Assembly: GCA_011009095.1 (NCBI GenBank)
Contig: VTPC01008715.1
Span: 1-64,000, forward strand
Reading direction: 5' to 3'
DNA: 64,000 nt
From: Ignelater luminosus
Lineage: Eukaryota > Arthropoda > Insecta > Coleoptera > Elateridae
Every line of letters starts with the position of its first letter. Within the stretch, counting starts at the first letter, position 1. The notes beneath the pieces were generated by a model. That model was not told the DNA's origin. It saw nothing but the letters and a program-made list of their open reading frames with translations, and made no database searches. This document shows, one piece after another, positions 48,602 to 60,185 of this stretch. The translations under genes and the position numbers were made by a program.

Positions 48602-50140
48602 ACAAAGATGTGCAAAACGAACTCACTGCAGCGTATAATACGCTGCCCACTGCCAGTGCTTTAATGATTTTCAGTATCTTTAGACAAATAAACTTAAGAA
48701 ATGCCAGGTTTTTAACTTGTTTTCTCGTTTTCCAATGAAATTACGTTTTTGACTCTTTTTGGATCTGTACTTTCATATGCTACACGTTTTAGTATTATCT
48801 TCCTCAATATAGTCAAAATCAAAATTTAAAGCATTCAGGCCTTTAGCCTACTTTTTAACCCTACTAACAGGAAACACAAGAATGCAGACAAAATTTCATT
48901 GGTATCATCTTTAGGTCTGTGTAGTGGTCTAATGTTCCTAAAAGTATGATTCGATAAATCCTCCCTGTAGGTCAAATGTATGCAGTATTAACTATTGTGC
49001 ACTACCTTTATTCATCCATTCAAACTGTAATAAATAATTTAATAATCTTTTAGGTATTAAAGATCATATAATTATTGTCTAACAAAATGTAAAGATAATT
49101 ATTGTTTAAAATAGTTATGTATCTAGCATATCTACTTTTTTTCCAACTTCCTTATACTCACAAATTCAGATATTAAAGTTCAAATTTGAGCAATTTTGTC
49201 TAAATCAATAAGCACCACCAGCAGCTAGTGCCACGTCTTAGTTTGGATTCAATGGCAAACCAAAGAGCCTTGACCATAAAGTAAACTATTTCTGGATATT
49301 CTCACTGACATATAGTTTTGGTTTTTAATTTGGGCAAATAATGCTATGATTGGTTTCCAAACTGTATATTAATAGGTAATAAAAGGATAGGAAAATGAAA
49401 TCTCTGAGCTGATCACAGTGTACAGTTAAGTAGGTGGTCATGCTTACCTTGAACCACTTTTATTGAATTTGAGAGACAATAAAAATTCAAAATCCATGGA
49501 GTTTCGCGATGACTGAAAACATTTGCAATTTGCTTTAATATTAACTATACGATAGAAAAAGGCATTGTATATTAAATTTAACTATCTATAGAAACAACAA
49601 AGCATATAATATATTCTTTATTTTGTTACAAGTTATTGTCAAAAGTTTAAAAAACAAAAAGGACGCCATATCAAAATAGGCCTAGGGCGCAATCAAACCT
49701 AAATCCGCTTCTGACAATATCTGTCCAGTATCAGTCTAGTTCAATATCAGATCAGTAGTCAATAAATTTTAAATAAATAGGTAGATATTCTATTCACAGT
49801 CATGGAAATATAAGATTGGCACACAAAAGATCAACACTCGACACTATAGTTTTCACCAAGGAAAAGCCTTCACTGGGAAATTCAGAACAATAATTGAATT
49901 TTCACCAACAAAGATAAATTGCCATATCAGCCCGACTGCATGTACAATTTTAAGAGCAGGAAAACCCAGAGACAAGGTCTGTAATGACCCTTTAATTATT
50001 TCCATACTAATACTAATCGATCTACATTTATAATTGTACAATCTGTAAAATCTTTATCTGTGCTTATGCTATATAAAATAAATGCACACCAATTTTGTCA
50101 CTAAACTAAAACATAACAAAAGCACCAAGATCTCTAGATC

Positions 50141-50198
50141 TCCAAGATGGGCAACATTTTTCTAATTTAACCAACTTTATATATCTATTACGGTTTAT
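50141..50198. repeat. dispersed repeat, copy 1 (matches 62163-62230)
   Basis: Contains GGGCAACATTTTTCTAATTTAA then CAACTTTATATATCT. The same block order recurs at 62163-62230 (AGGCAACTTTTTTCTAATTT, then TAACTTCGTATCTCTTATA), inside a PIGK intron. Full length and family are unknown. Confidence 0.55.
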
Positions 50199-52856
50199 GA
50201 CATCCCTTCAGTATACCTACATAAAGAAAACACTATATATAACAGAATCACTTTTATTTTTGGAAAATTATTAGTAAGCAAATGGTTTTTACATTTACAT
50301 TACTACTTTTTATTAATAATTTTTTATCAATTTTTAAAAATGCAATTTATGTTGTTAGATATCAACCTAGATGAGTGTTTTTATGATAAGAGAACAATAA
50401 GTAATATCCAGCACCTTTAAAATGAAAATCAGGAAATTCAGAAAACCTAAAATGAAACGGCAAAGATTATACAAGAATTCCAGAATATTATATTTCAAAA
50501 CTTTCTGAAAATAAAATTATAATTCAAATTGGTTTCATTTCTCTGGGTATACAACCATATACTAAAACCTTAGCAAAAACCAAAGCGTGTTGCTTTATAG
50601 ATAGAAAAATTAAATCACCAAAGTCTATTCTACATCAGATTCAAAAATCTGGTGTGATAACTGAATAATGATGAAATGGCATCTTCTATCATAATACTGC
50701 ATTTCTGCAATTACTAATAACTTATAAGTAAGGAAATATTAAAATGTCTAGTGTACCTACCAGAAAATATCACATGATCTCACTTTCAATTATCTATGAT
50801 GTCTTTATTAGTTTTGTGGCTACCTGGATTTGCAAATTCTCACTTAATTAGAGAATAGTGTAACTATCAAGGCTTTCTTGTGAATTTCTCAATTTTCAAG
50901 TTAACCAAGTTTAGTTTTAATATAGTTGAATACAAGTTCACTATACTTAGTGTCTCTTTCTCTTTAGAATTGCAACTTCTCCAGCACATAGTCACTATGC
51001 ACTGATTTTGCAATAAGAGCAGGTTCATCTAAAGGAAGGTATTCTGTAGCTTTTACAGTAACATGTGGCCACATGCAAATTATGAAATGCGTGCCCTAGT
51101 AATTTATTCATTTTTGTTTTATGCTGCAAACCTACAAACGAAGACGTATTATAAATAATAGCTTGAACTCGCCTTAAACATAAGCAGCTTGGTTATAAAC
51201 AACACAAATATAGACAAAATTAATATGTTATTATGCAGAATGTTCTGCAGTAATCTCTTAACTCTATGTAACCTGCAATCTCACAAATATCTCTGAAATG
51301 CATACAAGGATCCTAAGTCCTAATGAATGGTGCACGTACTACAGCAAATTTTATTTCACAGCATTAAGTTCTTATTTTTTGGAAACTCGGATCTGTTCAT
51401 ACATACATGAAATTATGATGTGGACTTACAAAAAACCTGCATAGAATGGGAGTACTGAAAAATTTAAGTGAAGGGTGGCAAAACAGTTGTTCAGTGGTAA
51501 CATAATTACATCATTCATTTATGTATAACAACCTTCAAGAAAATAAAATTTTTCTTCCATCTATTAACCCTATTTTTTTAATATACTTACTTTCTTTCTT
51601 CTTACTTTCTGTAAACCACTATAATTTAAAAATTCTATATCAATGTTTAATTTAAGAATATTATTCAACATTATTTATTAAAGTCTACGATGTAAAATTT
51701 TGTTATTGATACAAAAAAGACAGTTAAGTCAAGATAGCCATGTCAGCACCATTAAGACAGCAGACACCTATTATTCATTATTGCTCAAGCTTGATAATAA
51801 AATTAATCAGATTAGTCAAATAGCATGCTTGTTCTCAAGTTATTAATTTACATATAAAAAATGTCATTTGACAATTTTCAGATTTTTAATATAAAATGTC
51901 GGATAATGACACTTCATATGCCAGAAACTGAACCTTAAACACAGATAATTAGATTGTTCTAAAATCATCATGTAAACTCCGTTTCTATCATTATCAACCT
52001 TGCAAATGCAGTCTAGTTGTGACTTTTATGATGTAATTTACAATTGAGAACATGCACATAATGTACATTGGGAGCAGAAATAAAATGAAGATATCTATCT
52101 CTTTTCTATTAATTACAAACCCTATTTTTTATCCTTTATTAATCGTAGTATCATATAAATAAACAATTATAGATATAGATATGTTTGTTTTACCCCCAAC
52201 ATACATTTCTCGCACATTTTCGATTATAACACAGTAACACAACAAAACTGTCTCAAGTCACAACTGTATTGTACTAGTCATAAATAACTTTGACTTTCTG
52301 TTGTTTTGTTCACATGGTAGTTGATTAAACAAGAAAATGGTAACCTACTGTAGCCTGCAAAGCCTTTGAATTTTACTCAAAAATTCTATTATGTGAGTCC
52401 ATCAATTTAAGTTACATGTTGCTGCTGTTCACACAAGGTACAACTAAAAGTCACAATCACCTTGCCATATAACTTAGTTCTCTGCTTTGGATTTACACAA
52501 TTTGCAACTGAATGTACAGAATGAAGACGGTGAAAATCCATGACCTACTTAGCACATTTCTCAAAACTTCTTTTTAATCTCTCCAATTCTAAGGTGAAGA
52601 GTTCAATAAATTTTTTTCCAATTTATCAAAAACATAAAAACTTGATAAAACCCTTTACATCACTTACCAATCTAGTGTCCATCCACTATTAAATCAAGCG
52701 TATAGTTTTAAGTTATACTCGATAAGTAGTAACCACTGAATAAGGCATAACACTTCATAATGACTTAATGAGTGTCGATCTGATTATACTATTATTTTTT
52801 AGTGATTATCAAACAAAATTTTCTCATATGAGGAAATTTTTTTAAACTGCCAATGA

Positions 52857-52866
52857 TATACAGGGT
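52857..52866. repeat. isolated TATACAGGGT terminus
   Basis: A lone copy of the terminal motif of the ACAGGGTG-ended elements. No inverted partner was found within a few hundred bases. Confidence 0.35.
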
Positions 52867-54341
52867 AAATCTGTCGAATTTCCATGCCCTACTGTTTTAT
52901 ATATAATATAATATTATTATCAATATCTAGTGAATGGCTAGTAATACCTACTGGAGATTGGTAGTTTTCTTTCATCTTCATTTCCACAGCCTTCTTATCA
53001 GTGATGTAGCAGTTTCCCTGCCACAATATGATTTCTTTATAATGTCTTTAATAATTATAAATCATTCTTGTGGGTCAATTGATACCCTGCACTGCAGTCT
53101 ATTGCTGCACCATTGCTTCTTATCCTATATACTTGATACATTCTATATAAAAGTCTATTATGTGATTATAGCCGCCATTTTGAAATCACATTGTTATAAT
53201 TACATAATTGAATAGAAAACTCGAAGCTTATCTATCAAGAAGATTAAGAAATACATAGTGTAATCGCTGTTTTACCTGCGATCAAGAGAAAAAGAACTGT
53301 CAAGGAAAAATAAAATTGAAATGCTGGCAACAATGCAAAATGCAACACAAACAATTATATGCAGTGTTGACTATGACTAATTTATATCCTTAAATTTTGT
53401 AAAAATGACATCTGTTGTCAATATCTAAAAAAGTGTATCCAGTTTTAATAGCCATTCTGTATTCACATATAAAGTGCTAATTTATTAAAAGAAAAGATTT
53501 GAAGCCACTTCCTCTTATACCAGAAATTAAACCAAACTTTTCTTTAGTTGTAACAGCTCCATCATCCTACGCTCTTCACATTTTTAAAAATATATTTTAA
53601 GTAATAAGTGGCAGGCTGTTACATGCCGTTTTGTGTCGAAGCATACATAATCTGCATTATTAAACCGTCGCTTGATACCATTCTGGATTTAATGTATAAC
53701 AACATTTTGTTAAAGTAAGGTTATTTGGAAGTACTAAGCCAAGGTATTATAATTATACCAGATATGGCACACCTATTCCACTTTTAATGATTATTTGGGT
53801 TCCATAAAAGCAAGTGGTAAGAGGACTAGTACTAGGAATGTTTAAAGCAAAGACCATAAACCAAAACATAACAATAAATCATTTTGGAATATTCTAAATT
53901 CACAATTCAAATTGAAATGTTTACCATATACCACGATTAGATGTTACCACAACTCACAAATAAGGTCCACTAATAATTTCATGAATACATATTATACTTA
54001 CATAGAAATAGAAAATGTTCTTGAAACTTTGCAATGTGAGCATTCATAATTACTGGCAATTATACATTGATGTTGGTTGTTTTGTAGTAGTATAAATTTG
54101 AGGTTAGGTTTCCTATATCAAGTATTAATATCAAATAAGTATTCTTTATATATTTGTAATTCTCAAAAAAAAGAATCTTAACATACTTTAAACACATTTA
54201 CGAAATTTCTAATTTCTTGTGAAAATAAAAAGTTTCTAAACTTAAGAGTCAACATGTTAAGTATAGTTTAGTTAATTTATTATTTCAGTATTTTCCAGTT
54301 AGCATTACAATTTGAAAGCATTGCATGTTTTATCCTACTAT

Positions 54342-54540
54342 AGGGTTGCCAGATGTCCCATATATACAAGATCGCTCCAAAATTTGACGTCCCATACTAT
54401 ACTTGTAGCACCAAAATGTTCCGCATCAGAGAGGACCCCCCATGTCTGGTTTGGAGTTCAAGGCACTCACAAATTTCTCTTTGCTTTTTCATATTGTTCC
54501 CTATTTATTTATACGAAATCTGGCAACTCTACCCTACTAC
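54342..54540. mobile_element. short element with GTTGCCAGAT inverted ends
   Basis: About 200 bp bounded by TATAGGGTTGCCAGATGTCCC on the left and CGAAATCTGGCAACTCTACC on the right, an inverted pair around GTTGCCAGAT. The interior is less AT-rich (GAGGACCCCCCATGTCTGG) than the flanks. Open frames inside are not recognisable. It is probably a small non-autonomous element; the family is not identified. Confidence 0.5.
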
Positions 54541-55347
54541 AAACTTATTGCATTAAATTTAGTAATGAATAGTAATCTTCGGAAACAAAAAAACATAAAT
54601 AAACATGTAGAATAAATAACTTTTATAAACATGAATATTTTCTAAGCATGGGTGCCTTTACAATCTCATATTTTCAAGGTAGATGACTAATACTTACCTA
54701 TATAACAGACGTACTCACTCCGTAGGTTGAAACTTAACAGAGCATTGCTTCAAATCACTGTTTACTCAAAGATAATGTGGACAACTAAATATCAATGTGT
54801 ACTGTTCCAAAGCAATCATACATTTTTCAAACTTAGCCACATACTTTGTAGCGTGAAATTTGAAGGAAAAAATGAGTTTTTGTTATTTTTAAAATTTAGA
54901 AAATATAAAAATCATCTGAAATCCAACAGAAATTACAATTATTACAATGTTATCAATTTTCTTGCAATAATTTCTTTTGGACTTCATAAATTTTCTACAG
55001 TGATAAAAACAACTATAATACTCTATTTCGTTTACGCTTATTTGTTGATACAAAATATTGTTAAATATCTTGTTTTGAAACACTTCTCTCTTATATACAC
55101 AGAATTCTGCAAAGCAATGTTTGTTTTATATAATAAATGTAACAATTCTGCCAAAATATGTAGTTTAATTATACATATGTTGATAAAAACAATGTATTTA
55201 ACATGTAAACAAATAACAAACTGGAGGTGAATCAAGAACAACCTGATGTTAAGGAAATTTCGATAAAATGGATAAGTCTATAATATCAAAATATAACAAA
55301 CATAAAAATGGTACTTCCAAACCAGCTTCCCAAAAAAAATTGATACA
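54541..55347. other. probable 3' UTR and flank of CNBP
   Basis: Lies directly downstream of the CNBP stop on the minus strand. A 167-codon plus-strand frame (54727-55230) is AT-driven (rich in Ile, Asn, Lys, Tyr), has no domain and is treated as spurious. No clear polyadenylation signal could be chosen. Confidence 0.4.
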
Positions 55348-55788
55348 CTATTTCCTATTATCCTGGTCACAATCACGACTTATGTGACCTGGTTTGCCAC
55401 ATATGTAACACGTTTTTGTGCTTTCTGGGCAGTTTCTGGACAAATGTCCCCTCTTGTTACAGTTGTAACAAGCTTGTCCTGCTGCAGATCCTCCACCATC
55501 TGGGCAGCTACGAGCAATATGACCAGGTTTGTTACAGTTGTAACAAGACGGTTCATCAGGGCTCTGAGGGCAATCTTTGGCGAAATGTCCCTCCCCATTA
55601 CACCTGTAGCATCGTTCTGATTCTTCTTTGCACTCCCGTGCAAAATGACCAAATCTATTGCATTTATAGCATTTCTCGCGTCCTCTGTTAAAACTATCGC
55701 GTGATCCGCTATCTCGTCCACCAGGTTGAGAACATTCACGAGCAAAATGTCCTGGCCGACTGCATTTATAACACACAGTTGAACTCAT
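55348..55788 (-). CDS. CNBP: CNBP, CCHC zinc-knuckle nucleic-acid-binding protein
   Basis: Single-stranded DNA/RNA-binding protein involved in translation and transcription control in other animals. One uninterrupted coding exon of 146 residues with six CCHC zinc knuckles at about 6-19, 40-53, 60-73, 82-95, 107-120 and 127-140, each of the form CYxCxxxGHxxxxC. An Arg/Gly/Ser linker between knuckles 1 and 2 ([16 protein letters not shown]) stands where vertebrate CNBP has its RGG box. Vertebrate CNBP has seven knuckles; six here suggests an insect-type architecture. The start ATG is at 55788-55786. Only ten bases upstream of it is a good acceptor (TTGTTTCAG|ATAAGCAAAG), so a 5' UTR intron is likely. 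No frame damage or odd composition. Confidence 0.95.
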   Translation of the reverse strand: MSSTVCYKCSRPGHFARECSQPGGRDSGSRDSFNRGREKCYKCNRFGHFARECKEESERCYRCNGEGHFAKDCPQSPDEPSCYNCNKPGHIARSCPDGGGSAAGQACYNCNKRGHLSRNCPESTKTCYICGKPGHISRDCDQDNRK

Positions 55789-55798
55789 CTTTGCTTAT

Positions 55799-58075
55799 CT
55801 GAAACAATATTCAAGATTGTAATCTTCTAACTGATAATAGCTTCGGCGTGGCCTGAACCTTAGAAAATATAAAATAATTTGAAGTTTATTACTAAGGATG
55901 TATAAAAATAAACAGATAAATTATCAAATTGTTCAATCTAAACAAAAACAATGATATGATTGCTTTTAATTGTATTGTGATTATTATTATTATTTTATTT
56001 ATATACAGATAGGCAATTCAGTGATAAAAATGCAGAATAATTATAAACATCTTTCAGTTCTTATTTAGATTATATTTTATTTTTAAGTAATACTTGAGCA
56101 ATGCAGTTACATTACTTACATATGAAATAAATGAACCACTAAACGTTTTTCAATTTTTTTACAAGACTGCTTGTTTTTTGTTAAAATGATCCCAATGCAT
56201 ATCTAATTGTTGTAAAACTAGACATTTTAATTGATTAATTTTTCCAGTCTAGAAAATGAAAAATAAAAAGTAATATGTTCAGATGCAGTAGTTTTTTCTC
56301 TATAAAATAATTAGGGAAGAGAATAGTTCGACATAAAAAATTTACTATTGAAATCCGTATGGTGAGTTATCTAATTCCACGCCCGGTATGACTCACTGTA
56401 AGTTGTTTTTTTTTTTAAATTTAGCAATTCTAGTTTGTCTTTTGGCTTTAAAATGGAAAAGTTCACTATTAACAAGCGTAATTAATTTAAACCTGCCTTA
56501 CCATCCCTAGCAAATGCACTCCTCCAGTTTGCCCCTAGTTGTTATCTTTGAGATAAATACAGCTCATTCCAAATTGATTTGAATGGTAAAATCCAACAAA
56601 AGAAAACAGCCCTATTACACTCGCTATTATTCTATAAATGCACTTTTTAGTAACAGAAGTTACTAGTAATGCTGTTTGTCAAAAATATGTTGAGGTTATG
56701 TATTTCATCAATGCAGGAATTTAGTACTCTACAGTTTTTTGAACCATTCAGATAGAATCTGGAATGAAATGTACTTTGGGTGTACTTAATGGGGATTTTA
56801 GTGGTTAAGTCCTGCGAAGATAGTAGTATTTATGGATTTTATTGTTTTTCAATAAAATATCTGTAAATAAGAAAACTAGGGCAAACATGCTGAAAGAATA
56901 AAAAAACACTACCTTATTCTGTAATATTTCCAACCATATACAGCAATATCTCAATATTAATGTTATAATCAATAATCTAAAATCATCTTAAGTGGCTAAG
57001 TACTGGAACAGTTACCCCGTATTAAGTATGTTTACCAAAAGCATATCTAATTATTTCTGTACAGATAAGGAAAAACCACTGATAATATTTGTAAATGGTT
57101 TCTCAAATAAAATTTGATGAAGTAATTTTCCAAAAATAAAATATAAATCAAAATTATTATAAAATGATGATCTATCAAATTAAAGGAAAAAAAACTACAT
57201 GTGGCTCATTTAAATGCACAATAGTTGAATTCTCTTTTCACCTTAATCAGGATCTAAATTGAGTTTTACATTATTTTTCTGTATTCTTTTCTATAACAAA
57301 ATTACAACTAATTATTAATTAAATAACCTTGATTAGATACCAGCAAATATTAGATGTTCGTAATTGGCACTGTTAGAAGCCGTATGATGCAGTCATACAA
57401 CAAAAGTGAATGAATAACAGTTAGTTTAATGATATAGATATTAATTATAAACACTCCTTCATGCATTTAAGCAAAAGAGAAATATGTTGGGTATTTCAAA
57501 TAGAAAGTCATGAACATACTATGCATTATCACCATAAACAATCTTATTTAAAAAATTATAAGTATAAATTAATATCCTACATATTGGTAATATGATAAAT
57601 GTTGATAATATGTTTCACTAATTAAAAACGACATACAATAATCACCCCTTGGATATAATAATTTGTGTTAACTGAATAAAATATAATTATATTGACAACC
57701 CCAAACTCACCACTATTCACCATCAATAGTAGGTATGTTCACTATTATTTCGTTCTGCATAAGACACGTAGAAAATGCGTTTTGGGAAAGTTTAGAAAAC
57801 TTTCTAAGAATTGTACAAATGGTTTTAATATGCCACAAGCATATTTTACATTTAGGTAAAGATAAGTGGTGGCTATTTTTAGATTATATTTCTACAAGCT
57901 TTAAAAGAAGAATGTTCGCCAAATTAACGTTACAGTTTAAACATTACACCCTTTAAAATAGTTTCGGAAACGCGATATATACAATTAATACACCAACAAC
58001 TTGCACATAGTACACGTGTGAAGGCATACATGTTTGTATGTCATGAAAAAAAAAGTAGGCAAAATTATGACGTAC
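55799..58075. other. probable 5' UTR intron of CNBP
   Basis: AT-rich DNA between the CNBP acceptor and a strong minus-strand donor (CGCAAG|GTACGTCAT) at 58075. No exon or RNA gene is recognised inside. Confidence 0.35.
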
Positions 58076-58270
58076 CTTGCGTATAATTCAAGTGGTAACA
58101 AATTTAATAACGTGCGTGGGAAAGGCAGGCAAATCGATGGTAAAACCATAAATACCCATTCAACCCACAACAACGAAATGTCCAGCAAGGTTACCACGAA
58201 CACTTCGCAAAAAAATCGGGTACAATCTGAGACTGAAGCCGGTAGTCTTTGCATAAATCAAATATACAAC
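58076..58270 (-). other. candidate non-coding first exon of CNBP
   Basis: The segment is richer in GC and CpG than its surroundings and ends, on the minus strand, in a consensus donor at 58075-58074 (AAG|GTACGT). It lies about 2.3 kb upstream of the CNBP acceptor and in the right orientation. A minus-strand open frame here (58254-57985) runs past the donor and has no recognisable domain. The exon is inferred from splice-site quality and position only; the transcription start is not located. Confidence 0.3.
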
Positions 58271-60173
58271 CTATTCGTGTGGTGATTTGGTGTACGTAGC
58301 GTTTCCTTTTAGCTTTATAGCGGGAATTTCAAATATAATACCTAAAATAAAATTTTTCCGTTTTATTTTGCGCAGTAATATTAGTATTATTAATTTAGGT
58401 TGTTTGTTATTAAACTTTAATTTTTTCTTCTAATTATTACTGCAATTTATCTCGTTTTCAGTAACTAAAACAGTCCAAATAAGTTTTCTGTCAATTATAC
58501 AGCAAGGTGCAAAATAAGAGTGAAGTAATTTATACAGGGTACTCCATAGAAATGACATAAAATTTACTTCAACTCACTTTAATTTATTACATTTTATAAA
58601 TTTGCTACTGCCGTTAGACAGACATAAAGCAGTATGTATTTATAAGCTAAGTAAATTTAAGGTTAAGCAATTAATCACAGTTAACACGTTTAACGTCGAA
58701 GTAACCTATCCACAATTAACAAAGTTTTTTCTGTCTGTCAAAAATTGATAAAGCCTTTTATAAAAATGCAACTGTATTTCTTTGTTACAACCTTAAAATT
58801 AAAACTTTTCTAAATAAATAAGAAAAATAGATAAACCGAGATTATGTGATTTTAAAGTTTAAACGGCAATTTTGCTTGTTTTAAAAAAAGTTATTAAAAT
58901 TTAAAAACGTAAAGAATAAAATACCTATCTAAAAAATTACAAAATTAGATTGCTTGGCCATAGTCCAGTTGCGAAGATTCATGCGAATGTAAGCAATAGC
59001 ATTTTTTGGTAAATTGTCAACATCGTATATTGCAAGCACTGTTGTATAACAGAAACGTAACCTAGAATCAATGTCTAGAATAACCTGAATTTGAGATGAA
59101 TGTAACAAATAATGAAGTCCCTAAGCATGCTGCTGGGAACGGCAACTTAGTAATAAAAAAGTGGCAATATCAATGTCATAAAACGTGTACAGCATATACC
59201 CTGTCTTATTTCTATAATTCTAACTCATTTCAAATTTTTAGGGTTTTAATTGGATGCACTGTTATACCCCAAACTTAATTATGTTGGTGTCACTACTTCT
59301 AGTTACAAACACAAAACACACGTCAAAAATTTCTCACTAGAAAACTTTTCGTCAAAAAAATGTCTTATAGGTCATGTTGCAATGCAGTAAATTTGTTTTT
59401 ATGTGCAAATCATTTTCATTGCAATTTATATTAAAGTAATGAACACGAAAAATAAATTTCTATTTCAAATAAAAAACATAGGTAACTTTAAAATATGAGA
59501 ATATTTTTGAATGAAAAAAGAATTTCAAAGTTAGTCTAGTTAGATTTAGATTAAATATATTAGTTAAATATATGACTAATTAATTAACAGCAAACCAGAG
59601 AACAGCAATAATATAATGGGAGTAGCACAATAAGCTAACAGACTGCGGTGTACTGGAAATTGGATAGCTTCCAGGAAGAAAAAAAAGTAGAATAGATTCC
59701 GACGTAAACTTCAGTTAGCATATAAAGAAGAAGATATGATCTGGAATTGATTAGAGTTTCTAAATGTAAATTTAACAACAGATTGCACATTAAATTTTTA
59801 GGGGTTCTAGAATGATGCATTACATAGATTTTTAAGTATTTGGTAGTTGGTAACCACCGTGATCTCTGTGTTGGTAACAGGAAATAATGATGAAACAGGG
59901 CGAATCGGGAAAATGGAGAAAATAGAAGGGGGAATTTTGAAATGTTGAAGTGTATTAAAAGTCATACCTTTATTTGTAGGAAAATGTGTCTTTTGTTTAA
60001 TAAAGTACATTGGATTTAATCATTTCTGATAAAATAATTGTTTAAACAGTCAATCAAGCCTTTATAGTAAACGCATTATTAATATAAATAACGTATTTGG
60101 GTAAATATAACCTTAATCTACATTTTACTAATTGTGCATCTTCATCTATTAGAGTACTGAAAGATAAGAATAA
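58271..60173. other. intergenic between CNBP and PIGK
   Basis: Divergent intergenic region: CNBP runs left and PIGK right. It contains an isolated TATACAGGGT at 58531-58540 (terminal motif of short elements in the window). No gene is recognised. Confidence 0.45.
58531..58540. repeat. isolated TATACAGGGT terminus
   Basis: A lone copy of the terminal motif of the ACAGGGTG-ended elements, upstream of the candidate CNBP first exon. No partner end is seen nearby. Confidence 0.35.
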
Positions 60174-60185
60174 ATGAAAGGATGA
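60174..60185 (+). promoter_or_regulatory. minimal upstream ORF overlapping the PIGK start
   Basis: ATG AAA GGA TGA. The stop codon of this three-codon frame overlaps the first PIGK ATG (60182) and directly abuts the second (60185). If transcription starts upstream, it could tune initiation on PIGK or steer ribosomes to the second ATG. The transcription start is unknown, so relevance is inferred. Confidence 0.35.

Larger units (their letters stand above)
48602..54341. other. intergenic, no gene recognised
   Basis: About 5.7 kb of AT-rich sequence. Open frames (49853-50041, 52934-53215) show no recognisable motif. It contains one copy of a dispersed repeat at 50141-50198 and an isolated TATACAGGGT at 52857-52866. 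No RNA gene is recognised. Confidence 0.5.

Noticed and set aside
54727..55230. 167-codon plus-strand open frame
   Set aside because: Composition is driven by A/T codons, no domain or splice context is visible, and it lies antisense to the probable CNBP 3' UTR.
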